Positions 1-6,344 of a stretch of 13,337 nt of DNA are shown one piece after another (the stretch's first letter is position 1; each line of letters begins with the position of its first letter). This DNA comes from Spirochaetia bacterium (GTDB lineage: Bacteria > Spirochaetota > Spirochaetia > PWKH01). The notes below the pieces were generated by a model. It saw only the letters and a list, made by a program, of their open reading frames with translations, ran no database searches and was not told the DNA's origin. Where the stretch lies: the NCBI GenBank assembly GCA_021736505.1, contig JAIPFU010000030.1:1-13337 (forward strand), given 5' to 3'. Both the position numbers and the translations under genes were made by a program.

Positions 1-940
1 ACTAGTGCCTCCTTTGCCTTATCAGGCTCCAGTACGGTGTGCAGGTATGCCATTCCTGAAGATCTCTGGCTTTGTGATGTAGATGAAAATCAGTTCGGTC
101 AGGTTATAGATAATCTCATCATTAATGCCCAGCAGGCCATGCCCAGCGGCGGTACCATTCAGGTAAAGGCTGTTAACCGATTTATAAGGAAGAATGAGAT
201 GCCGCCCCTGGAACCGGGGGAGTATGTGCAGATTGATATTGCAGATTCAGGAATCGGGATGCCTTCGGAAATGCTGGAGAAGATTTTTGATCCCTTTTTT
301 ACGACAAAGCAGAAGGGGAGCGGGCTCGGGCTTGCTACCTGCTATTCTATTATCTCCAAACACGATGGTACCATATCCGTAGTTTCTACGCCCGGGGAGG
401 GTACTGTTTTCTCTCTCTATCTGCCCCGTTCCATGAACGCAGCTGTCCAATCCCGGTATGAGGGGAAAAAGAGTCATAGCGGTACAGGCCGGATACTTGT
501 TATGGATGATGAAAAAATTATCCGGGAAGATGCTTGAATCCATGGGGTACTCCGTGGTGGAAGCTGCGAATGGGGAAGAAGTCCTGCAATTGTGTGAAGA
601 GCTGAAGGACAAGGCCAGTAAGAATTCCGGCACGAAAATTTCTTCCGCAGATAATGCTGTTTCAGAGAATGTTGATAGAAGGGATTCTGATGCAGATGAC
701 AAAGAACTATTTACTGCAGCTTTTTTTGATCTCACCATACCCGGCGGAATGGGGGGCAAAGAGACTCTTTCTGCCATAAGAAAAATATGTAAAAAGATGC
801 CGATTTTCGCCTCCAGCGGCTATTCGGAAGATCCAATTATATCAAGTCCCCAGCACTACGGATTTACCGACAGTATTGCCAAACCCTTTAAAATTGAAGA
901 ACTTGCCGCTCTTTTGGAAAAACACCTGAAAAAGTCTTGA
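1..940 (+). pseudogene. Hybrid sensor histidine kinase, 3' part, frameshifted (HATPase + receiver)
   Basis: The left edge cuts the gene, so sensor and HisKA regions are not visible. Frame 1 (1-537) encodes a HATPase_c domain: N-box NLIINAQQAM, G1 box ADSGIGMP, F-box FDPFFTTK, G2 box GSGLGLA. A linker leads into the start of a receiver domain (RILVMDDEKIIRE), then a TGA at 535-537. The rest of the receiver continues in frame 2 to 940, with phospho-acceptor Asp in FFDLTIPGG, the switch residue in FASSGYS and the Lys in AKPF. About 40 low-complexity residues, longer than usual, separate the EEVLQL helix from the Asp strand. As read, the product is a kinase core without a working receiver. The NtrB-like HATPase suggests an aerobic-style PAS/hybrid kinase, but its signal is unknown. 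A sequencing error is the main alternative to a real mutation. Confidence 0.88.
511..537 (+). other. Frameshift site in receiver domain, probable 11-bp deletion
   Basis: Receiver domains usually have about 14 residues between the DDE motif and the GY of the next strand. Joining frame 1 directly to frame 2 leaves about 10. Inserting one more copy of an 11-base unit (ATCCGGGAAG plus one base, duplicating 520-529) restores K-I-I-R-E-V-S-G-K-M-L and exactly 14 residues, and it puts the downstream part in frame. The single remaining ATCCGGGAAG is what slippage between two direct repeats would leave. Confidence 0.65.
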
Positions 941-960
941 AAAACACCTGAAAAAGCATG
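917..960 (+). repeat. 11-bp phased A-tract array, 4 units
   Basis: Four consecutive 11-base units each begin GAAAAA (917, 928, 939, 950). Seen as two 22-base units, the 18 bases at 917-934 recur exactly at 939-956. The first half encodes the last residues of the hybrid kinase (KHLKKS) and the second half starts on its stop codon, so the gene end was tandemly duplicated into the downstream gap. A5 tracts at 11-base spacing would bend DNA. The unit resembles the one at 10919-11006. Confidence 0.85.
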
Positions 961-968
961 ATAGGTTT

Positions 969-1005
969 GCTTCGTGCTTATTGCTTCGTGCTTATTGCTT
1001 TGTGG
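969..1005 (+). repeat. 14-bp tandem repeat at 3' end of the HAD-Sua5 gene
   Basis: GCTTCGTGCTTATT occurs at 969-982 and 983-996, and a partial third copy starts at 997. The minus-strand stop codon of the HAD-Sua5 gene (992-994) lies inside the second copy, and the partial copy encodes its last residues. No convincing rho-independent terminator is visible in the 941-991 gap between the two convergent genes. Confidence 0.8.
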
Positions 1006-2515
1006 AGGCTTTTCTGATGCGGTCGTTTACGGCTGCACCGATGCCCTCATCGGATACGGGGTGGGTTACAATTCGGCGAAGCTGCATCGTGTCCAGTCTG
1101 CGTATGGCTGCATAAAGGTTTGTGGCTGCACTGCTGAGGTCCGCATTCCGACTGATAACTTCTACGGGACCGGCAAACTCGATTTTCGGCTCTTCAAAGA
1201 GAATTACTCCGGTCTCCGGATCTTCAGCAGCCTCCGTTACATCATCAAGAACAAACAAGGGGGTTTGGGGAGCATAATGGCTGTCCAGCAGTCCCGGACT
1301 CATGCTGATGTCTACGCGCTCGGATCCAGCTTGCCTGCTGCCGTCATTGTCTGCAGTTCCCGCCTTTACCGGGCCGATAACAGCCTCGATTTGCCGCTTA
1401 TCTATGCCCCCGGCCCGCAGAATGACCGCCTCCGGACCTGTCAGCGAGAGTACTGTCGATTCCACGCCGACCCGGCATGCTCCGGCATCTATGATGACGT
1501 CACAGGAACTCCCCAGCTGCTCTTTCACGTGGGCAGCAGTTGTGGGGCTCGTTCTGCCGAAAAGATTGGCGCTGGGAGCGGCTATGGGAGTGCCCGCTTC
1601 CTGTATAAGCTGCCGCGCCCAGGGATTCAAGGGCATCCTGACGGCGACCGTAGATTTTCCCGCCGTAACAACATCGGGAACCGCGTCACTCTTCGGCAGG
1701 ACCAGAGTCAGCGGCCCCGGCCAGAATGCATCAACAAGCTGCAGCGCCTTTTCCGGAAGTTCCTTGATGAGCTGCCGCAGCTGCCCTTTTTCAGCGATAT
1801 GCACAATCAGTGGATCAAAAAACGGGCGATGTTTGGCCGCGAAAATTTTTTTAACCGCATCAGGATTCAAGGCATCGGCTCCGAGTCCGTAAACCGTCTC
1901 CGTGGGAAAAGCCGTAAGCCCACCGCGCATCACCGCCGCCGCACCTTCACGAATGCTCTTCTGCAGATACTGCTTATGCTCGGGATGTGCGAGAATCCAT
2001 GCCGCGGCATCGGAAAGGGAGTGAAACACCATCCTGTTTTCCGGAAGTTCCTGCAGATGCTTCATCCCGTGCCCTGTAAGGAGATAGAGCCCGAAAGCTC
2101 CGACATCATCAGCCGTTTCAGGGTCATGGGGATGATCACCGATGACAAAGGATCGCTTCAGATCGATCCCGAACTTTTTCTCAGCCTCCAGAAGGAAGTA
2201 TGGATTCGGTTTTCTGCAGATGCATCCGTCACCGGTATCATGGGTGCACATGTACCAGGCCGTAATGCGTATCCCTTCGCTTCTGAGGCGGCTGTCCAGG
2301 TCAGTGTTCACCGCCTCCAGGTTTTCCTCACTGATCAGACCTTTGGCGACACCGCTCTGGTTTGAGATCACAAAGAGTCTGTACCGCTGCTGCAGCTGCT
2401 TCAAGGCCTCTATGCTGTCGGGATACAGAACTGCTTCATGGGAGGATGTAATATACCCCCGATCCTCAATTATGGTCCCATCCCTGTCCAGAAAAACTGC
2501 CGGTCTCTTCTCCAT
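992..2515 (-). CDS. HAD-IIIA phosphatase (GmhB/HisB-N type) fused to Sua5 threonylcarbamoyl-AMP synthase
   Basis: The product has 507 residues from the chosen start. Residues 5-180 are a HAD phosphatase: nucleophile motif DRDGT (D10, D12), motif II ISNQSG, a GmhB-type zinc set C90-x-H92…C98-x-C100 followed by RKP, and GDHPHD (D127). Residues 187-370 are a YrdC domain with the KHRP signature, FPTETVYGLG, WPGPLTLVLP and APSAN. Residues 400-507 carry the Sua5 extension, starting at SPGLLDSHYAP. Sua5 makes threonylcarbamoyl-AMP from Thr, bicarbonate and ATP for the t6A37 tRNA modification in the cytosol. The HAD part would dephosphorylate a sugar- or histidinol-phosphate-like substrate; which one cannot be told. 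I chose the ATG at 2515 because GGGGAG lies 9 bases upstream and a good promoter starts RNA near 2559. An ATG at 2557 has no SD. The fusion is unusual; both halves look catalytically intact. Confidence 0.93.
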   Translation of the reverse strand: MEKRPAVFLDRDGTIIEDRGYITSSHEAVLYPDSIEALKQLQQRYRLFVISNQSGVAKGLISEENLEAVNTDLDSRLRSEGIRITAWYMCTHDTGDGCICRKPNPYFLLEAEKKFGIDLKRSFVIGDHPHDPETADDVGAFGLYLLTGHGMKHLQELPENRMVFHSLSDAAAWILAHPEHKQYLQKSIREGAAAVMRGGLTAFPTETVYGLGADALNPDAVKKIFAAKHRPFFDPLIVHIAEKGQLRQLIKELPEKALQLVDAFWPGPLTLVLPKSDAVPDVVTAGKSTVAVRMPLNPWARQLIQEAGTPIAAPSANLFGRTSPTTAAHVKEQLGSSCDVIIDAGACRVGVESTVLSLTGPEAVILRAGGIDKRQIEAVIGPVKAGTADNDGSRQAGSERVDISMSPGLLDSHYAPQTPLFVLDDVTEAAEDPETGVILFEEPKIEFAGPVEVISRNADLSSAATNLYAAIRRLDTMQLRRIVTHPVSDEGIGAAVNDRIRKASTKQ

Positions 2516-2524
2516 CAAAAACTG

Positions 2525-2530
2525 CTCCCC
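2525..2530 (-). promoter_or_regulatory. Ribosome binding site deciding the HAD-Sua5 start
   Basis: Minus-strand GGGGAG lies 9 bases upstream of the ATG at 2513-2515. The alternative ATG at 2555-2557 has no SD-like sequence and would sit about 2 bases from the predicted RNA start. Confidence 0.7.
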
Positions 2531-2565
2531 ATTGTCCAGTATCTCAGTTTCAATCATTCGATGGG

Positions 2566-2594
2566 AGTATAGTTAAGTCCTTACCATATGTCAA
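2566..2594 (-). promoter_or_regulatory. Sigma-70-type promoter for the HAD-Sua5 gene
   Basis: On the minus strand, a perfect -35 TTGACA (2589-2594) is followed by a 17-base spacer and the -10 TATACT (2566-2571). Transcription would start near 2559, giving a leader of about 44 bases containing the GGGGAG site. Confidence 0.8.
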
Positions 2595-2661
2595 TATAGC
2601 TTTCAGCCACAGCCCGGTGTATTCCTCCCGAACTCGACTTGATCACGGTACAAAGCTCTCC

Positions 2662-2690
2662 TTGACAAAAGCCGGTTTCCATAGAATGAT
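2662..2690 (+). promoter_or_regulatory. Probable sigma-70-type promoter for the M23 gene
   Basis: TTGACA at 2662-2667, a 17-base spacer and AATGAT at 2685-2690 (4 of 6 consensus positions). It diverges from the HAD-Sua5 promoter. The predicted RNA start falls at about the ATG at 2697, so the message may be leaderless or start at a later ATG. Confidence 0.5.
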
Positions 2691-2696
2691 AGTTTC

Positions 2697-3410
2697 ATGA
2701 TGAAAGAGAAACTGACGGAAACAATGACAGATGTGATGAAAAAACTGGCTCTCCGCGGTCCCGTACAGCTAATTCCCCAGGAATTGATGCAGGAGCCCCC
2801 GGCGCTACTGGATCTCACGGAAGCAAACACGGATCTGCAGCGGATTGACGTGGGAAACCCTGAGCAGTTTACTGAATATGTGTTTCATGTACTGAATGAA
2901 GCCGGAACCGGCCTGGCCGTGGGCAGATACGATGAGGATCGGACAATTTATCGCCACAGCAGTTTATTTGATGGTGATGCCTCCGCTGTGCGTTCCGTCC
3001 ACCTGGGACTGGATCTCTGGGCCCCTGCGGGAACTGCGGTATACCCCGCCTTTTCCGGAACGGTACACAGCTTTCAGGATAATCGCGGAACCGGCGACTA
3101 CGGCCCGACAATCATTTTGGAGCATCAAATTGAAGGTTACCGCTTCTATACCCTCTACGGTCACCTCAGCCGCAGTTCCTTGGAAGGCCTGGCGGAGGGA
3201 AAGTATCTTGCTGCGGATGATGTATTTGCCGCCATGGGGAGCAGCGAAGAGAATGGCCGGTGGCCGCCCCACCTCCATTTTCAGGTGATCGGCGACCTCC
3301 AGGGGAAAAGGGGGGATTACCCCGGAGTCTGTGCCCCGAAGGACCGCAGAGAATATCTCGAGAACTGTCCGAACCCGAATCTGCTTCTGCAGTTTTCCGG
3401 GCTTTCTTAA
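2697..3410 (+). CDS. M23/LytM-family peptidase-like protein without signal peptide
   Basis: The product has 237 residues. The LytM zinc site is complete: H102-x3-D106 (VHLGLD), H156 in YGHLS and H192-x-H194 in PHLHFQ. These ligands and bases are what M23 enzymes use to cut peptide bonds in cell-wall cross-links. The N-terminus (MMKEKLTETMTDVMKK) has no signal peptide or membrane segment, so the protein appears cytosolic. The strings HLGLDLWAPAGT, DYGPTIILEH, FYTLYGHLS and NGRWPPHLHFQ resemble M23 domains that occur in cytosolic multidomain proteins with class III aminotransferases, from memory of that family. The substrate may therefore not be peptidoglycan. The start is uncertain: ATG at 2697 has no SD and lies 6 bases from the predicted -10. 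A later in-frame ATG at 2724 has only a weak GGA upstream. No gene symbol is justified. Confidence 0.85.
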   Translation: MMKEKLTETMTDVMKKLALRGPVQLIPQELMQEPPALLDLTEANTDLQRIDVGNPEQFTEYVFHVLNEAGTGLAVGRYDEDRTIYRHSSLFDGDASAVRSVHLGLDLWAPAGTAVYPAFSGTVHSFQDNRGTGDYGPTIILEHQIEGYRFYTLYGHLSRSSLEGLAEGKYLAADDVFAAMGSSEENGRWPPHLHFQVIGDLQGKRGDYPGVCAPKDRREYLENCPNPNLLLQFSGLS

Positions 3411-3418
3411 ACAAGATT

Positions 3419-3484
3419 CTTAAGGATTTAAGCACTTAAGTATGCTTAAGCATCATTCTTAAGCGTTTTTGAAGCATTTTTAAG
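3419..3484. repeat. CTTAAG-rich degenerate repeats between convergent genes
   Basis: CTTAAG occurs at 3419, 3435, 3445 and 3458, with TTTAAG variants near 3427 and 3479. ATGCTTAAGCAT at 3442-3453 is a perfect palindrome. Two 11-base units with T5 tracts (3464-3474, 3475-3485) form the end and run into the stop codon of the minus-strand KamA-family gene at 3480-3482. Confidence 0.7.
3444..3470 (+). terminator. Rho-independent terminator after the M23 gene
   Basis: GCTTAAG (3444-3450), a 7-base loop and CTTAAGC (3458-3464) form a 7-bp stem followed by GTTTTT. The stem is AT-rich, so strength is moderate. On the minus strand no T-run follows it, so termination of the KamA-family gene is less clear. 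Confidence 0.6.
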
Positions 3485-5999
3485 CAAGTTCAGCTTTTTC
3501 AGCATGCCTCTGTATAAAAAATTTCTCGTTAGACGCAACCTTCAGTCCCGGAACATGTACCACGGGATGCCCGTCAATCTCGCCGCATACTTCTGCCGGC
3601 CAGCTGAATCCCTCCTGCATTCCGGTGAAATATTCCAAGCTGTAAGAGTCCAGCCGCATATCCACGCTGTCATCCCGGGATGCGACAATATGGGCGTTCA
3701 AATTGAAATCCGCATCTCCCACAGCGGTACGTACAACATAAAGTGGAACTTCACGGCCGCTCTGATTACGGCGCAGATGGGTGGCTATTACAATAACAGC
3801 GGAAGCATCAATCGGCCGCTCCCGGTTCCAGCGTTCCTGTACCGGAATGCCCGCAGTATACAGCTGAAACAGCTCAATACCGATCTGGCGACAGGCGTAG
3901 CAGATGTTCATCATTTCGCCGGGGCTGTCGTTGACCCCCGCGAGAAGCAGAATATTGTTGTATACCGTTACCCCCGAGGCAAGAAACTGCTTGATGATGC
4001 GCCGGTGCACATCATTGAATTCACTGGAGTGGATAAACTGCGTCTCCAGTTCCAAGCGTAGGGGCATGGACGGGGAGAGTTTGTTCAATCCTGCTATGCG
4101 GGAGATGACTTCATCGGTGAACTGCTCCGGTGCATAGGTGAACTGGAAAGCTCTCAGACGCAGGGAGTTAACATGAGAAACCGCGTAGAGAGCCTCGGCG
4201 AAAGCCGCTATTGCATCAAGATAGTCAAGCGGGTTGATCTCTGCCGCAAGGACAACATCGCTGATCAGCTTTTCCCGGCGGATATAGTCCAGGGCTTCCT
4301 CGAGGCAGGCCTGAGGGGCATCAATTTCCACTTCCACCCGGGTGCGATGAATGCGGTGGAGACAGCTCAAGCCGGAGGGGATAACTTCCTGCCGATTACG
4401 CTGATCCTTCATAATTTCCTGCTGGATATGGGACAGGTTTATTTCACTGAAGGGTTCCAGACTTGCCGCAGCTTCATCAAGATTACCCAGAAAGAGCTTT
4501 TCATCTCCAATATCAGCCATAAAATCGGAATCAAGGGTCCCTTCCGTGTTTTTTCGGGCGTTTTTAATGGTAACATCCGGAGCAAACTGCTTGTAGTACT
4601 CCTCGGTGTAGGGAGTTCGGATCCAGATGTAGTCAGGGTCATCCTGATGCCGTTCTACCGCCCATCCGCTGGTGTTCCAGTCAATCTTTCCGATTTTTGT
4701 TGCGGTACAGAGGATCGGCATGGCTCGGTCAGAGAGGTGGGCGCGCAGGTATGCCGCCGTCCAGACCCCCGAAGAGATGGGTGTCCAGTAGATGTTATTG
4801 CCCTGAATCGGGCTGCAGGGGATATAGATGTAGTGGATCTCCGAACCCGCTCCGCGCAGCTCACGATAGAGCTGGGTCAGCTCCGTCCCATGGTCGTTGC
4901 AGTCCTTCAGGTATGGAGTCTGGGTGTAGACCCCCACGCCATTCTTTACCAGTTTTGAGATAATTTCCAAGCTGTAGTGTGAAATTTCTTCGGGGTGGAT
5001 AAAATGGGTGGCGATCTCTATACGTTTGTCATCCTTCTGCATTTCCCGGTTTCTATCGATGATATAGTTGAGCCAGAACGAGTCATTCAGATAGAAGAGC
5101 TGCGGATAGTAAGAGACACAGCGTGATGCGATGCGGATGGTCTGGATGTGCGGAATCTTCTGCAGCCCCTCCACGGCGCAGGTCAATGTCTTTTTATTCA
5201 TCAGGGGCTCGCCGCCGGTAAGGACGATCTCCTTGATTCTGGGGGATTTTTTTATGTACTCCAAAGCCTCCAGCACATCTTCCTCCGTGGGAGTGGGAAG
5301 GTTCCGTGTCTCCTTGTGTTTACGGAAGCAGAAGCGACAGTAGACCGGGCAGGTCATATGCAGGACAAAGATGGGACGGTTCTGGTACATCTGCTCCAGA
5401 AGCCCCTTGTGAAACTGTCCGACCCAGGTGTTCTTCAAGCCCGTATCATCCAGCTCCTGCACAAAGGGCATGAACTGATACGCCACATCCCGGGAGATGC
5501 GTGACTGGCGGATAACATGTTTCGACAGCCTTACGGGGTAGGTGTCTATGACTTCCTGCAGCTCTCCACGCTCGTTTTCCGGCACTTCGACATTTGTGAG
5601 TTTCTCATACTGCTCCACGCTGCTGACGCTGACCAGGTTATCCCCGGGGACAATGACTTCCAGGATAGCTAGGAGAAAACGTTTCGGCATGACAGCACCC
5701 TTCACGGTGATGTCCCGGGTATTCTGATGGTTGGCCGTTTCCAACTGTCGGATAATTTCCCGAAAAAATTCCTCTTCACCGATTTTCAAGGAGCTTAGAA
5801 GCACTGCGAAGGCATCATCAGAAGATGTATTGGCTGTACTTCCCTCCTTATTTCGGTTCACCAGTTCTGCAAAGGCATCTCCCGTATATGAGGGAGAGCC
5901 GTAAGCCTCCAGAAAATTTTCGGCTGCTTTTCTCAGCTTCTCAAGCTGTACTGTGATTGTTTCGCCGCTGTGGGAAAATCTAACGTGTATCTCCTTCAT
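3480..5999 (-). CDS. KamA-family radical SAM protein with two KamA-like halves (second lacks the Fe-S motif)
   Basis: The product has 839 residues, about twice a lysine 2,3-aminomutase. The first half carries the radical SAM cluster motif C217-P-V-Y-C221-R-F-C224, TGGEPL (261-266), IRIASRC and THFIHPEEI. About residues 540-770 repeat the KamA layout (LETQFIHSSEF, LLLAGVNDSP, SGREVPLYVV) with no CxxxCxxC. In clostridial KAM the PLP Lys is in PGGGGK and a substrate-binding Asp is in GVND. Here the first half has TKIGK at the PLP position (Lys likely K438) and a divergent loop DCND, while the second half keeps GVND (D691) but has Asp at the Lys position. The C-terminal zinc cysteines of KAM are absent. 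It is probably a cytosolic aminomutase-like radical enzyme; the substrate is unknown. The start is ATG at 5999, with AAGGA six bases upstream. It lies convergent to the M23 gene. Confidence 0.88.
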   Translation of the reverse strand: MKEIHVRFSHSGETITVQLEKLRKAAENFLEAYGSPSYTGDAFAELVNRNKEGSTANTSSDDAFAVLLSSLKIGEEEFFREIIRQLETANHQNTRDITVKGAVMPKRFLLAILEVIVPGDNLVSVSSVEQYEKLTNVEVPENERGELQEVIDTYPVRLSKHVIRQSRISRDVAYQFMPFVQELDDTGLKNTWVGQFHKGLLEQMYQNRPIFVLHMTCPVYCRFCFRKHKETRNLPTPTEEDVLEALEYIKKSPRIKEIVLTGGEPLMNKKTLTCAVEGLQKIPHIQTIRIASRCVSYYPQLFYLNDSFWLNYIIDRNREMQKDDKRIEIATHFIHPEEISHYSLEIISKLVKNGVGVYTQTPYLKDCNDHGTELTQLYRELRGAGSEIHYIYIPCSPIQGNNIYWTPISSGVWTAAYLRAHLSDRAMPILCTATKIGKIDWNTSGWAVERHQDDPDYIWIRTPYTEEYYKQFAPDVTIKNARKNTEGTLDSDFMADIGDEKLFLGNLDEAAASLEPFSEINLSHIQQEIMKDQRNRQEVIPSGLSCLHRIHRTRVEVEIDAPQACLEEALDYIRREKLISDVVLAAEINPLDYLDAIAAFAEALYAVSHVNSLRLRAFQFTYAPEQFTDEVISRIAGLNKLSPSMPLRLELETQFIHSSEFNDVHRRIIKQFLASGVTVYNNILLLAGVNDSPGEMMNICYACRQIGIELFQLYTAGIPVQERWNRERPIDASAVIVIATHLRRNQSGREVPLYVVRTAVGDADFNLNAHIVASRDDSVDMRLDSYSLEYFTGMQEGFSWPAEVCGEIDGHPVVHVPGLKVASNEKFFIQRHAEKAELA

Positions 6000-6043
6000 C
6001 TGCTTTCCTTTTTGTTCCGGACTGCCGCCGTTTTTCAGAATAT

Positions 6044-6055
6044 AAGCTTTGTGCC
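6044..6055 (+). repeat. AAGCTTTGTGCC element upstream of the KamA-family gene
   Basis: This 12-mer is identical to those at 6319-6330 and 11012-11023. It forms the right arm and centre of the 16-base palindrome seen complete at 11007-11022. It lies about 45 bases before the minus-strand ATG at 5999, so it is in the leader or promoter of that gene. Confidence 0.55.
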
Positions 6056-6210
6056 GCCTAACACATATACCTTTTTAGTATCAAAATCCCGGAATTGCAA
6101 GAAAAACCTAAGGCTTTCATACTTTTTTTGAAAAATTTCAGCTTTTCATCCAGACTTGCCTTGCTTTTTCTCATTATGCGGGTTTCATGTCCAGCTTAGG
6201 CAAAAACATT

Positions 6211-6239
6211 TTGACAGATAAATGGGAAACGGGCATACT
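6211..6239 (+). promoter_or_regulatory. Sigma-70-type promoter for the mutarotase/lipoprotein/kinase operon
   Basis: A perfect TTGACA at 6211-6216, a 17-base spacer and CATACT at 6234-6239. RNA would start near 6246, leaving a leader of about 100 bases that contains a 12-base palindrome and an AAGCTTTGTGCC copy just before the SD. Confidence 0.7.
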
Positions 6240-6262
6240 GAAGGAAAGGTAATTTCAGCGGT

Positions 6263-6274
6263 ACAAAGCTTTGT
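6263..6274. repeat. ACAAAGCTTTGT palindrome in the operon leader
   Basis: A perfect 12-base palindrome, the core of the 16-base one at 11007-11022. It sits about 17 bases after the predicted RNA start, where a bound repressor would block transcription. The preceding CGGTACAAAGCT string (6259-6270) also occurs at 2646-2657, upstream of the M23 gene. Confidence 0.6.
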
Positions 6275-6318
6275 GATAAGCGTTTTTTTTGAGTTTTACA
6301 GATGTATAGGCTGTCACT

Positions 6319-6330
6319 AAGCTTTGTGCC
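6319..6330 (+). repeat. AAGCTTTGTGCC element next to the mutarotase SD
   Basis: This copy extends left as CACTAAGCTTTGTGCC, one mismatch from the palindrome at 11007-11022. It directly abuts the SD region (GGAGGAGAAGGA, 6331-6342) of the mutarotase gene. Confidence 0.55.
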
Positions 6331-6344
6331 GGAGGAGAAGGAAG

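Larger units (their letters stand above)
6000..6344. other. Divergent intergenic region (345 bases)
   Basis: It lies between the KamA-family gene (minus) and the mutarotase gene (plus). It holds the plus promoter at 6211-6239 and three copies of the AAGCTTTGTG-type element (6044, 6263, 6319). On the minus strand only a weak promoter candidate is visible (TTGCAA, 17 bases, TAAAAA, read from about 6101 toward 6073), which I do not call. It is AT-rich with T-runs at 6123-6129 and 6283-6290. No small gene with an SD is evident. Confidence 0.6.

Noticed and set aside
511..537. Programmed ribosomal frameshift at the A6 run
   Set aside because: A shift there would give a receiver about four residues short between DDE and GY. 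Only restoring an 11-base copy gives normal spacing, so a deletion is the better explanation.
974..2365. A 463-codon open frame on the plus strand
   Set aside because: It runs opposite the HAD-Sua5 gene, which has a promoter, an SD and conserved motifs in two domains. The plus-strand product has no recognisable motif and no SD.
3480..5999. Naming the gene kamA (lysine 2,3-aminomutase)
   Set aside because: The PGGGGK motif and C-terminal zinc cysteines are absent and the protein is twice the normal length, so the substrate cannot be assumed.
6268..6290. Terminator or attenuator before the mutarotase gene
   Set aside because: The T8 run is real but the stem is only GCTT/AAGC, too weak to call.
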